DNA from: Rufibacter psychrotolerans
Lineage (GTDB): Bacteria > Bacteroidota > Bacteroidia > Cytophagales > Hymenobacteraceae
DNA length: 64,000 bases
Direction: 5' to 3'
Assembly (NCBI RefSeq): GCF_016924645.1
Contig: NZ_JAFFJV010000003.1
Location: forward strand, 62,001 to 126,000
In this document: positions 17,002 through 25,244 of the stretch, one piece after another
How positions within the stretch are numbered: position 1 is the first letter of the stretch
Layout of the letters: every line of letters begins with the position of its first letter
Made by a program: the position numbers and the translations under genes
The notes under the pieces: generated by a model
What the model was told of the DNA's origin: nothing
The model's database searches: none
The model's input: the letters and a program-made list of their open reading frames with translations, nothing else

Positions 17002-19872
17002 TTACCGCAAAAACACGGTTCTACCGGTGTAGCGCTTGCCATCAACGGTGAGCTGGTACAGGTACGTGGCAGAGGGCATCCAATGCCCGGCGTGGTTTCG
17101 GCCGTCCCAGGTGACCTGGTGCTGGCCCGCCTGTTTTTTGCCGTTGACCAGGGTGGCTACCTCTTTTCCGGCAAGGTCATACACCACCAGGCGCACGCTG
17201 GCGGCTTTGGCCAGGGCAAACGGAATGGTGGTAGTCCCGCCCTGCCGGAACGGATTGGGGTAGCCTGGCTGCAGTCCGGGTTTGGAGGCGTTGGCAATTT
17301 CCTCTTTGGAGGCCAGCGGCCCGTTGTAGCGGCGGCTGTACACCCCGTTGCCGTGGGTGCCTACCAGCACCAGGTTGTCGGTGGTGCGGCTGATGACCAT
17401 GTCTACCGGTACGTTGCCAATGAAGCTGGCGCCCTCCTGAATCCAGGTGGTGGCGGAGCCCTGCAGGTTGGCGGTGGAGTACAAACCGGTGCTGGTGCCC
17501 ACAAAGTATTTGGCCCCGCCGCCCTGCTCCGGCAAGATAGTCACCCAGCGGGTAGACGGACCGTTGCCGGTGGTGGCGTTGCCGTTCTCTTCCAGGTTGC
17601 CCGACACCGCCGTCCAGGAGGTGCCCCCGTTGGTGGTGTAGAAGAGGCTTTCTACGCGGTAGTTGGTGAAGGTGACCACCACCTTGTTGGCGTCGCGCGG
17701 GTCAATGGCAATGCACCCAATGTTGGCGTTGGCCGGGAAATTAGTGCCGGTAATGTCTGTTCTCACCGGCATACCGGTCACCGAGGCATTCTGAATCTTG
17801 TAGAGCTTGCCGTTGCGCGTACCAAAATACAGCACGTTGGCGGGTACCTTGCTCACCGCCACCGAAGAGATGGTTTCCACATCCTCCAGGTCGGCGATCA
17901 CCTCCCAGCCCGCGGCTGAATGCGTGCCGCCCGTGGGCAGCACCCGCACGTTCTTGTTCCGCCACAGAGAGTCGCCGGCCGGTATGTACACGGTGTACTC
18001 ATTGTTAGGGTCTATGGAGTACGGATTGATGAACAGGTACCCTTTGGCCTTGGGCGGGTCAATGCGGGCGTAGGTAACGTAGTTGCCCGCGTCATTGAAG
18101 ATAAAGCGGTACACGGTGCCGTTCTGCGACGACACAAAGAGCGAATGGGTGGTCACGGCGGTAAACGACCCGTCGCCGCCCAGTTCCTCATTCCAGAGGG
18201 TGGTGGCGTCAATATCACCCACCGACCAGGTGCCGTTGTCCTGCATGCCCCCTACCACAAAATCATCTTCGGTGTTCAGGTCCATGGCCACGGTGTAGAA
18301 CTGCGTGGTCTGGTAACCCCGGTTCAACGACTCCCACTTCACAGAGTCTGCCAGCACGTTGCCGGTTCTGCTCACCCCGCCGTCATGGCCCGACAGCGTT
18401 TTACTAGGATTGGAAGGATAGTAGACAAACTCATGCTGGTCTGGGTGGTGGTTGGGGTAAAGCGCATAGTTGGCGTGTGACGGCGTGTACCCGCCAATCT
18501 TGCGCGTACCGGTGGTAGAGGTAAACCCGTTGGGGGAAAGGTACAGGTTGGTACCGCCCAGCACCACCACGTTGGGGTTATCGGGCTTCACCCGGATGAC
18601 CATGTTGTAGCCGCCCTGCAGGTCCAGGTCACCCGATCTGCCGCCCAGCATGGGCAGGTTCGCCGAAAGGTTGGTCCAGACGCCTCCGGTCCCGCTGCCG
18701 TCGCCAGACAGGTACTCATACTTCCAGATGTTGGCTTTGGCGGTGGGGTTCTCGTCGGTGTACAGGAAGAAATACACGATGTTCTCGTTGGAAGGGGCCA
18801 CATCCATGACAATGCGTCGGTACGTGGTGGGCCAGGTGGCCGGCGTGATGTTTACCCAGTCAATCCCGTTCAAGGACCGGAAGGCCCCTTTCTGGTCTGC
18901 GTTGTTGGTGGCCCCGGTGGCGTACTGGCTCATGCCGGCGTACTTCACCCCGCTGGGGCTCACCTCAATGTCGGTGTAATACGAGCTGGTACCGTACTTG
19001 CTGGCGCCCCCGCCCAACACAATGGCCCAGGTGTCGCCGCCGTTCGCGGAACGCCAGATGGCCGAAGGGGTGGCCGCGTAAACCTCATCCTGTTGGGCGC
19101 TGGGCGCCGTGGCTACCCGGTACACATACTGGAACACGTTGTTGAACGTGGTGGTGGTGCTGGTCTGCGTGCGGGGCAGCGGGTTCCAGGTAACGCCGTT
19201 GTCAATAGACTTGAAAATGCCGTTGCCCATGTAGCTGGCCCCAAGCTTGCTGGCTGAGTTGCCCAGGATCTCGCCGGTGCCGTAGTACCAGATGTTGCGT
19301 TTGCCCGCGCGCTGGTCCTGCGCAATGGTGGTCACGCTGTGCAGCTGGCCCGGGTCAGTGACTTTGGTCCAGGAAGTGCCGCCGTTGGTGCTTCGCCACA
19401 GCCCGCCCGAAACGCCGCCGGCCAGAATGTGGTTCTCATTGGCTACGTCCAGCGCCAGCGCCCGGGTGCGCCCGCCCACGTTGTAGGGCCCGCGTCTGCT
19501 CCAGGCAGAGGTGGCCAGCAGGCCGTACGGTTGCTTAATGCGCTCCACCTGCTCCACCGACGGGAGCGTAGAGGCATAGGCCAGCTCCAGTTCCCTGATG
19601 CCTGCGGGAATGGTGCCCGTAGCCGGGTCTCTGAGGCGGTCAAATTCATAGTCGGCGCGGGCCGCTGGTTTTTCCTTGGTGCCAATGGCCCCTTTCTTGT
19701 GCAGCCGTTCTGCCCGGGCTACCCGGCCTGCTTCTTTCAGGCCTGCGGCGGAAAAATGAGAAGATGGGTTCTTACCTGCCGGGAGGAGGGTGGCCAGGTA
19801 CAGGAACGCTCCAAACAGGAGGAGCAAGGCGCCGGAATACCAAAATTGGCGCCGCCGATGCTGATGAGTCAT
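17002..19872 (-). CDS. large T9SS cargo protein with sortilin/BNR-like propeller and type A C-terminal domain
   Basis: 956 residues. Residues 14-32 are hydrophobic (YSGALLLLFGAFLYLATLLP) and serve as a signal or anchor. The body has repeated GGTSWT, NGGDTWAIV and DNGVTWNP motifs, the SxDxGxTW Asp-box pattern of Vps10/BNR beta-propellers, from about residue 120 to 870. The C-terminus (about residues 880-956) starts PGYPNPFRQGGTTTIPFALA and contains VYDLAGKEVATLV and the ending TGRTVFLR, the type A T9SS sorting domain. It is likely surface-exposed or secreted. Glycosidase or binding function cannot be told from sequence alone. Confidence 0.9.
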   Translation of the reverse strand: MTHQHRRRQFWYSGALLLLFGAFLYLATLLPAGKNPSSHFSAAGLKEAGRVARAERLHKKGAIGTKEKPAARADYEFDRLRDPATGTIPAGIRELELAYASTLPSVEQVERIKQPYGLLATSAWSRRGPYNVGGRTRALALDVANENHILAGGVSGGLWRSTNGGTSWTKVTDPGQLHSVTTIAQDQRAGKRNIWYYGTGEILGNSASKLGASYMGNGIFKSIDNGVTWNPLPRTQTSTTTTFNNVFQYVYRVATAPSAQQDEVYAATPSAIWRSANGGDTWAIVLGGGASKYGTSSYYTDIEVSPSGVKYAGMSQYATGATNNADQKGAFRSLNGIDWVNITPATWPTTYRRIVMDVAPSNENIVYFFLYTDENPTAKANIWKYEYLSGDGSGTGGVWTNLSANLPMLGGRSGDLDLQGGYNMVIRVKPDNPNVVVLGGTNLYLSPNGFTSTTGTRKIGGYTPSHANYALYPNHHPDQHEFVYYPSNPSKTLSGHDGGVSRTGNVLADSVKWESLNRGYQTTQFYTVAMDLNTEDDFVVGGMQDNGTWSVGDIDATTLWNEELGGDGSFTAVTTHSLFVSSQNGTVYRFIFNDAGNYVTYARIDPPKAKGYLFINPYSIDPNNEYTVYIPAGDSLWRNKNVRVLPTGGTHSAAGWEVIADLEDVETISSVAVSKVPANVLYFGTRNGKLYKIQNASVTGMPVRTDITGTNFPANANIGCIAIDPRDANKVVVTFTNYRVESLFYTTNGGTSWTAVSGNLEENGNATTGNGPSTRWVTILPEQGGGAKYFVGTSTGLYSTANLQGSATTWIQEGASFIGNVPVDMVISRTTDNLVLVGTHGNGVYSRRYNGPLASKEEIANASKPGLQPGYPNPFRQGGTTTIPFALAKAASVRLVVYDLAGKEVATLVNGKKQAGQHQVTWDGRNHAGHWMPSATYLYQLTVDGKRYTGRTVFLR

Positions 19873-19964
19873 TAAAGTAAAGTAGAAGGGTAAAGGTTCA
19901 GGTATAGCGCAGGTGTTAAATAGAACAGAAAAGATACAATTTCTAACGGAAAGATAAGGGAAAT

Positions 19965-20447
19965 TTATTTAATTAATCTAATAACGCTATTCACTAGATA
20001 CGCCTCATGTTCCTGCAGCGGGGCCTGCAGGTTTACCTCGGCCCGGTCCTGCGCCTGCATTTGCTTTCCGCCCTCCTTCAACACGCCCCTGGGGAAGTAA
20101 ACGGTGATCTTTTGCCCATCGGCCAGGGCGTGGTTCATCCCGGCGCCGTACCCCGTGACGGACACAATCCGGGCTTCGGCCCTTTGCCCCGTTTGGGAAG
20201 TTGCGCCTTCCCCTGCCGGGGGCAGCAGCTTCTCAAGCACCAGCACGGCCTGCACACTGCCCGGGGCTATGGGCGCCGGAACCTGGATAGCAGGTCGGGG
20301 ACGATGGGGAGAACCTTTGGACATAGCTGTTTGGGAAGTTTCGGGCTGCGGGGCACTGACCTCTGGCTTGTGGGCCTGTTGGCACGCAAAGCCGCCCAGC
20401 GCCAACGCCAGTCCCCAGAGTCTGATATGACAATTTACAGAAAGCAT
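19965..20447 (-). CDS. predicted lipoprotein of unknown function
   Basis: 160 residues from the ATG at 20445-20447. The start nine codons further out would hide the signal peptide. A hydrophobic stretch ends in a lipobox, LALGGFACQQ. A Pro/Ser-rich linker (about residues 25-65) precedes a compact domain (about residues 70-160) with VQAVLVLEKLLPPAGEGA and a C-terminal EAYLVNSVIRLIK. The family was not recognised. It is divergent from the metallophosphoesterase gene at 20605. Confidence 0.75.
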   Translation of the reverse strand: MLSVNCHIRLWGLALALGGFACQQAHKPEVSAPQPETSQTAMSKGSPHRPRPAIQVPAPIAPGSVQAVLVLEKLLPPAGEGATSQTGQRAEARIVSVTGYGAGMNHALADGQKITVYFPRGVLKEGGKQMQAQDRAEVNLQAPLQEHEAYLVNSVIRLIK

Positions 20448-20604
20448 GCTTACCTCACGTATACGCCTATCCACCCAAAACCTCCCGCTTGGGCCGGAAC
20501 AAAAGCGTTCTCCCCTATTTATTTTCTGGTTCTACGCCCGTTGCAGCAACTCTTGCCCATTAAACAAGTATAGAGAATGAACAATATAAAGAAATTTCTG
20601 CTCC

Positions 20605-21417
20605 ATGGAAACACCCCACCTGTCTGCTTTCCGCAACTGGCTGGCTTTCTCAACTTTACTGTTGCTTTCGGCTTGTGACCTTTTCCAGTACCATCCTTAC
20701 GAGGGCAACCTAAAATACAAAAACCTCACCGCCGCTAACGTGGACCGCATCAAAGCCCTGGAGGCGCAATACACCCCGCAGACCCCGCTGCGGTTTGCGT
20801 TTACCTCAGACACCCAGGGCTTTTTTGAGGAGACCAAGGACATGGTCAGGGACATGAATACCCGCGATATTGCCTTTGTGCTCCACGCTGGCGACCTCAC
20901 CAACTACGCCTTCACCAATGAGTTTGAGCGCATGCACCAGGAGCTGGCCAAGCTGAAGGTGCCCTACCTGACCGTGGTGGGCAACCACGATTGCCTGGGC
21001 GACGGCGACAAGCTGTACAAAGAGATGTACGGCCCCCTGAACCATTCCTTCACCCTGGGGCCGCACAAGTTTATTTTCCTGAACACCAACTACCTGGAGT
21101 TTGACGAGCGCGTGCCCGACCTGGACTGGCTGGAAAACGAACTGAATACCCCGGCCACGGTGGTCAACAAGTTTGTGGTATCGCACATCATCCCCAACAA
21201 CACAGACGCCAACGGGGCCAAGGAGCAGCGGTACGCCCAGCTCATGCGCGACCATCGCGTGCGGCTCTCCTTACACGGCCACACCCACTCGTACCGGGCA
21301 GACCAACTGTATGATGACGGCATCACGTACGTCACGGCGGCCGCCCCGCTCAAGCGCAGCTACGTACTGGTCACGGTGACGGGCACGCAGGCAGACTTTG
21401 AAAAAATTGATTTCTAA
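20605..21417 (+). CDS. calcineurin-like metallophosphoesterase, lipoprotein
   Basis: 270 residues with a lipobox near residue 24 (LLLLSACDLF), so anchored in the envelope. The two-metal phosphoesterase motifs are in order: TSDTQGF (here DxQ where DxH is usual), HAGDLTN, VVGNHDC, VVSHIIPNN and SLHGHTHSY. The substitution at the first motif may alter metal preference. The following gene starts 6 nt after its stop, so the two form an operon. Confidence 0.92.
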   Translation: METPHLSAFRNWLAFSTLLLLSACDLFQYHPYEGNLKYKNLTAANVDRIKALEAQYTPQTPLRFAFTSDTQGFFEETKDMVRDMNTRDIAFVLHAGDLTNYAFTNEFERMHQELAKLKVPYLTVVGNHDCLGDGDKLYKEMYGPLNHSFTLGPHKFIFLNTNYLEFDERVPDLDWLENELNTPATVVNKFVVSHIIPNNTDANGAKEQRYAQLMRDHRVRLSLHGHTHSYRADQLYDDGITYVTAAAPLKRSYVLVTVTGTQADFEKIDF

Positions 21418-21423
21418 CCTTGT

Positions 21424-22044
21424 ATGCGTACTTTCCCGGCCCTTTCAACCCTTCTCTGCCTGCTCTTCCCGCTTGCCTCCCCCGCCCAGGACACTCCTGA
21501 CCACCCAGCTAAGGCAGACCGGCCCAAAAACCAGTGGTACGCCCCAGACTATGTGGTGGTGCAGCACGCCGGGCTCATAGGTATTCTTTCTGCGGGCATT
21601 GGCTATGACTTTGGCCGGCATGACCGCACCAACGCCGAGCTTATGTACGGCTTCACCCCTAACTACGGCTTCAAGAACACCACGCACACGTTCACCACCA
21701 GAGTCTACTACCAGTCACACCCCAAGCCGCTGTTCAAAGGGTTCCAGATCAGCTGGATCAAGGCTGGGGCGGGCATCAGCATGACCATTGGCGAGCAGTT
21801 TGAGACCTTCTTCCCCAAAAAATATCCGCGCGGCTACTACATCTGGCCCACGGCCACGCGCATCCTGCCGTTTGTGGGCTCCTCCCTGGGCCGTCAGTTC
21901 CCGGGTAAAAAACGCCCCCACTACGGCGAGTTCTACGGCGAGATTGGCACCTCTGACGTGATGATTGTGGACAAGTACCGCAACAAAGGCATCTCGGTGC
22001 CCGATATCCTGAACCTGGCCCTGGGCCTGCGCTTCAGCCTTTAG
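21424..22044 (+). CDS. secreted, probably outer-membrane barrel-like protein
   Basis: 206 residues with a signal peptide (LLCLLFPLASPAQ). Alternating polar and aromatic strands (GLIGILSAGIGYDFGRHDRT, AELMYGFTPNYGF, THTFTTRVYYQ) and the C-terminal LALGLRFSL suggest an outer-membrane beta-barrel. The family was not recognised. It is translated 6 nt after the metallophosphoesterase, so the two probably act in the same envelope process. Confidence 0.78.
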   Translation: MRTFPALSTLLCLLFPLASPAQDTPDHPAKADRPKNQWYAPDYVVVQHAGLIGILSAGIGYDFGRHDRTNAELMYGFTPNYGFKNTTHTFTTRVYYQSHPKPLFKGFQISWIKAGAGISMTIGEQFETFFPKKYPRGYYIWPTATRILPFVGSSLGRQFPGKKRPHYGEFYGEIGTSDVMIVDKYRNKGISVPDILNLALGLRFSL

Positions 22045-22046
22045 CC

Positions 22047-22084
22047 GGTTTTAGGGCAGTTTCTGCAGAAACGGCCCTAAAACC
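22047..22084 (+). terminator. near-perfect family D palindrome after the barrel-like gene
   Basis: GGTTTTAGGGC (22047-22057) pairs exactly with GCCCTAAAACC (22074-22084), and inner GTTTC pairs with GAAAC around a TGCA centre. It starts 3 nt after the stop codon and best shows the family D structure as a terminator. Confidence 0.75.
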
Positions 22085-22191
22085 CAGCACGCGCGTAGTA
22101 TTCAGCAGCGGGGCCGGTAGGATTACCCAGCCTAATCTGCCATTTTTGCACCGCAATTCCTTTACTGCGTCCCCCGCCGGATGCCCTTATT

Positions 22192-22728
22192 ATGGACTAT
22201 AATTACCTGAAATCGCTGCACATCATCTTTGTGGTCACCTGGTTTGCGGGCCTGTTCTACATTGTGCGGTTGTTTGTCTATTACGCCGAAACGGCCCAGA
22301 AACCCGAGCCCGAGAAAGCTATCCTGCAGCGGCAGTTCGCGCTCATGCAGAAGCGGCTCTGGTACGGCATCACGTGGCCTTCGGCGGTGCTCACCCTCAT
22401 TTTGGGGTTTTCTGTTGTTTATACTTTAAACCTGCATCTAACTTGGCCAGCTTGGCTGCTTTGGAAACTCGGCTTTGTGACAGGGCTCTTTGCCTACCAC
22501 CTGTACTGCCACCGCATCTTCAAGCAGCACCAGCGCGGCGAGATCAGGCAAAGCTCCACCGCCCTGCGCATCTGGAACGAGGTGGCCACGCTGTTCCTGG
22601 TGAGCATTGTCTTTCTGGTGGTGCTCAAGAACGGGCTTAGCGCCACTTGGGGCGTTCTGGGCTTCATTGGTCTCTCGGTCCTGCTCATGGTGGCCATCAT
22701 GGTCTACAAAAAGCTGCGGAAGGCCTGA
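22192..22728 (+). CDS. hemJ: HemJ-type protoporphyrinogen IX oxidase (CopD-like membrane protein)
   Basis: 178 residues with about four to five membrane helices: LHIIFVVTWFAGLFYIVRLF (about 9-28), WPSAVLTLILGFSVVY, WLLWKLGFVTGLFAYHLYCH, ATLFLVSIVFLVVL and LGFIGLSVLLMVAIMV. The conserved His of HemJ is in SLHIIF and the conserved Lys in LLWKLG. HemJ oxidises protoporphyrinogen IX late in haem synthesis; hemB lies about 6 kb upstream on the same strand. A strong terminator follows. Confidence 0.88.
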   Translation: MDYNYLKSLHIIFVVTWFAGLFYIVRLFVYYAETAQKPEPEKAILQRQFALMQKRLWYGITWPSAVLTLILGFSVVYTLNLHLTWPAWLLWKLGFVTGLFAYHLYCHRIFKQHQRGEIRQSSTALRIWNEVATLFLVSIVFLVVLKNGLSATWGVLGFIGLSVLLMVAIMVYKKLRKA

Positions 22729-22754
22729 ACAATTTCCTTCAGGCACAAACCAAT

Positions 22755-22802
22755 AAAGCCGAAACGGGGCTGTTTTCTGGAAAACAGCCCCGTTTCGGCT
22801 TT
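22755..22802 (+). terminator. perfect 22-bp hairpin terminator of hemJ (family D core)
   Basis: Arms 22755-22776 and 22781-22802 are exact complements around CTGG. The core GGGCTGTTTT-CTGG-AAAACAGCCC is the family D consensus, extended by AAAGCCGAAAC and its complement. Confidence 0.9.
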
Positions 22803-23067
22803 AGACGCTCCTGCTTCGCACCGGCTCTGGCCCAAGAAACAAGGCCTCCTAACGCAAAGCCCTGGGCACCGCCCCTTTCTGGATCGGCTGCTGCCGCTCG
22901 CCTGGTCAAGCTCCCCCGCATTGGTCTATTGCTTCGGCAAAGCCGCCTCGTTTCTGCCCTGTTTTCTAAAATTCGTTGCTGAAACGGAAGCGCTGGCCTG
23001 GCGGGCATAAAAAGGAAACGGCCCCAGAAGGGCCGTGTCTCTACTAACAAACCAACATGACGTGCGG
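22803..23067. other. gap between the convergent hemJ and SDYEK-repeat genes
   Basis: No gene seen. A small hairpin, ACGGCCC (23018-23024) with GGGCCGT (23030-23036), followed on the minus strand by a T-rich run, is a likely terminator for the minus-strand gene ending at 23068. Confidence 0.6.
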
Positions 23068-24381
23068 CTATTGGTAAGCCGCAATAACTTTTTCGTATTC
23101 ATAGGCCGAGCCCACGGTTTTGGCTGCCCGGGCATACGCTTCTTTTACTTTCTCATTGTCTTTGGGAAGGCGCGGGGCCATCTTGCGCAGGAGCTTGGCC
23201 TTCTCATAGTCTGACCCAATGCCCTCGCTGGCTTTCAGGAGGGGAAGGTACTGGCTGGTGCCCAAGCGGGTGTTGCCCAGCAGGCTGGTGTAGGCTTTGG
23301 TTTTCTCGTAGTCAGACCCAATGCCGGTGATGAGCGGCAGCACCTTGTCAAACGACTGCGCCACCTGCTGCTCATGGCGTAGGAGGCTGCCCAGGCCCTT
23401 GGCGCGCTCGTAGTCTGAGGAAACCGACTCAAGGGCCTCCAGTGCCAGGTCAAACTGCTGCCCGCTGAGGGTAGGCCGGGCCGTTAAGGCCGAGAGCACC
23501 TTTACCTTTTCATAATTGGAGTGCATGCCCTTGATGGCGGCGGCCGTTTGGTCCAGCGCCTTTTCCGGCAGTTCTTCCTGCTGGAGCAGGTGCTTGAGCG
23601 CGCGGCCTTTTTCATAATCAGAGACCAGGGCAGCACTGGCCTGGGCGTAGGCTTCGGCGGTTCTGGCGTGGGCCAGAAGACTGATTGGCACCTGGGTCAT
23701 GCTTTTGACCGCGTCATGGTCTGTCCCTTTCTTCTGGGCAATCTGCTCCAGCAGCACCGCGGCGTCGTCGGCACTCAGGCCTGGTTTCTGGAGGAGGTGG
23801 TGGTACATTTTGGTGCGGCCGGTGCCAGGCTCCAGGGTGGCGGTATGCGCCAGCACGTTGCGGGCGCCGCCTTCCTGGTACAGCCGCTCGGCCCGGGCCT
23901 CGGCCCCCAGGCCAGTCCTGGACACCAGTTCGGGCAGGTGTTGGGCCAGCCAGGCCTTGCCGGCGGTAGCGTAGTCCTGTTCTTTGCCGCCCACCCAGTA
24001 CCTTGCCTGCAGGGTACCGGCTTTGTTTTCCAGCTCCACCTTGTGCTCAGGGGCCCCTTTCTCCCGCCGCGCGAACTCAAAGTAGCCGCCCTCGCCCAGG
24101 CTGGTCACTGAGCGTTCATCCTCGCCCACGGTGACGGTGCCTCTGACAATTACCTGCAGTTTGAGGCCGTTGTCATCGGTGGTGATGTACACCGTTTCCC
24201 CTTTGCCACCCTTGGAGTAGGTGCCGTTGCTGACGGTGACGGAACCACCCGACTTGGCGGAGGCGCGGGCGCCCGTTGCCTGGGTCTGGCTTTGCGAAGC
24301 CTCGCCCGTTTGGGCCTGCACCGGCAAGGCCAGGTTCAAGCAGCCGATGGCCAGAAAGGAGGAAAGTAGAAAAGGACGCAT
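23068..24381 (-). CDS. secreted protein with SDYEK-type helical repeats
   Basis: 437 residues from the ATG at 24379-24381, which places a signal peptide (LLSSFLAIGCLNLALPVQAQ) at the N-terminus; a start 14 codons earlier is unlikely. Residues about 45-130 look like a small beta domain (SVTVSNGTYSKGGKGETVYI). The C-terminal two thirds has about seven repeats of roughly 37 residues carrying (S/G)(D/N/A)YEK.(K/R).L..LL: VSDYEKGRALKHLL, HSNYEKVKVLSAL, SSDYERAKGLGSLL, GSDYEKTKAYTSLL, GSDYEKAKLLRKM and GSAYEYEKVIAAY. I recall similar repeats in periplasmic parts of BlaR1-like (M56) proteins. Function unknown. Confidence 0.82.
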   Translation of the reverse strand: MRPFLLSSFLAIGCLNLALPVQAQTGEASQSQTQATGARASAKSGGSVTVSNGTYSKGGKGETVYITTDDNGLKLQVIVRGTVTVGEDERSVTSLGEGGYFEFARREKGAPEHKVELENKAGTLQARYWVGGKEQDYATAGKAWLAQHLPELVSRTGLGAEARAERLYQEGGARNVLAHTATLEPGTGRTKMYHHLLQKPGLSADDAAVLLEQIAQKKGTDHDAVKSMTQVPISLLAHARTAEAYAQASAALVSDYEKGRALKHLLQQEELPEKALDQTAAAIKGMHSNYEKVKVLSALTARPTLSGQQFDLALEALESVSSDYERAKGLGSLLRHEQQVAQSFDKVLPLITGIGSDYEKTKAYTSLLGNTRLGTSQYLPLLKASEGIGSDYEKAKLLRKMAPRLPKDNEKVKEAYARAAKTVGSAYEYEKVIAAYQ

Positions 24382-24568
24382 AGCAGGATCTGTTTTTTTG
24401 TAAGCTTCTTCACCGGTACCCAACCCTCTTTTCTTACAAAGACAACCCAGTTCTTGCGGGGTTGCATGCGGGCCAGTAAAAAATCTTTCCCTCTGCTATG
24501 ACAAGGCGCATGCCAAACATAGAGTCATTGATTACCAGCTACTTACAACTATCACCCAAGCATAAAAA

Positions 24569-24605
24569 TGTCCGCTTCTGAACAACAGGTATTCAGAAGC
24601 GGACA
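24569..24605 (-). terminator. intrinsic terminator of the GroES-like gene
   Basis: TGTCCGCTTCTGAA (24569-24582) pairs exactly with 24592-24605. On the minus strand the hairpin is followed by a TTTTTA run. It lies about 60 nt past the stop at 24668. Confidence 0.85.
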
Positions 24606-24619
24606 CTCGCTTGGGGTCT

Positions 24620-24653
24620 TTTGGGCCGGATTTGGCCAAAACAGGCCTAAAAC
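24620..24653. repeat. family D palindrome after the GroES-like gene
   Basis: TTTGGGCCGGATTTGG followed by CCAAAACAGGCCTAAAAC, placed between the stop codon at 24668 and the stronger terminator at 24569-24605. Pairing is imperfect in the middle. Confidence 0.55.
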
Positions 24654-24667
24654 AGCCCTGAGGTTGC

Positions 24668-25048
24668 CTAGTCTTCTTCCCGCTCCAGCAGCAACACCGC
24701 CGACTGGGGCACAATGAAGTATTTGTCGCCCAGGTAGTTGATCTCCACGGCATCGCGTTGCAGGTAGATGGCCAGGTCGCCCTCGCGGGCCTGCAAGGGA
24801 ATGTAGCGCACCTGATCTTTCTCGTCCTGGTTCCAGATTTCGTCGTCCAGGCCGTAGTCGGCCGGAATGGGGTAGCCCGGTCCCACGCGCATCACGTAGC
24901 CTTCCTGCACTTTCTCTTTCTCCTGCACACCAGGGGGCAGAAACAGCCCACTCTTGGTCTGGTCTTTGGTACTTTTGGGCTTTATGAGCAGACGGTCTCC
25001 TACTACCATCAGTTTCTGGAGCTTGTTGGCGGGTGAGTCTTTGGTCAT
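24668..25048 (-). CDS. GroES-like co-chaperonin family protein (divergent paralogue)
   Basis: 126 residues from the ATG at 25046-25048; the in-frame extension crosses the promoter. The GroES fold is seen in LMVVGDRLLIKPKSTKDQTK, SGLFLPPG and EGYVMRVGPGYPI. It is longer than a classical GroES (about 97) through an insert near residues 70-95 (YGLDDEIWNQDEKDQVRYIP), and the C-terminal KYFIVPQSAVLLL is preserved. No groEL lies nearby. Many Bacteroidota carry such an extra protein; its partner is unknown. Confidence 0.85.
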   Translation of the reverse strand: MTKDSPANKLQKLMVVGDRLLIKPKSTKDQTKSGLFLPPGVQEKEKVQEGYVMRVGPGYPIPADYGLDDEIWNQDEKDQVRYIPLQAREGDLAIYLQRDAVEINYLGDKYFIVPQSAVLLLEREED

Positions 25049-25078
25049 GGTACTACGCGTTAGAGGTAAACGGGGCTG

Positions 25079-25086
25079 CAAAGATA
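25079..25086 (-). promoter_or_regulatory. -7 box upstream of the GroES-like gene
   Basis: TATCTTTG on the minus strand, an exact TAnnTTTG match 30 nt before the ATG. It supports the internal start at 25048. Confidence 0.45.
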
Positions 25087-25244
25087 AAGCGCCTCACAGG
25101 TATTACGCCACTTAAAAACAGATGGGCGAATCTGCTCTATTTTATCCTGCTTCTGGCAAAAACGGGCCCTAAACAGAAAAACTGCCTGCGGCGACCCAAC
25201 TGCCCCTCCAACCAGAGGCCAACCGCCGCCGCTCTTCGCCGGGG

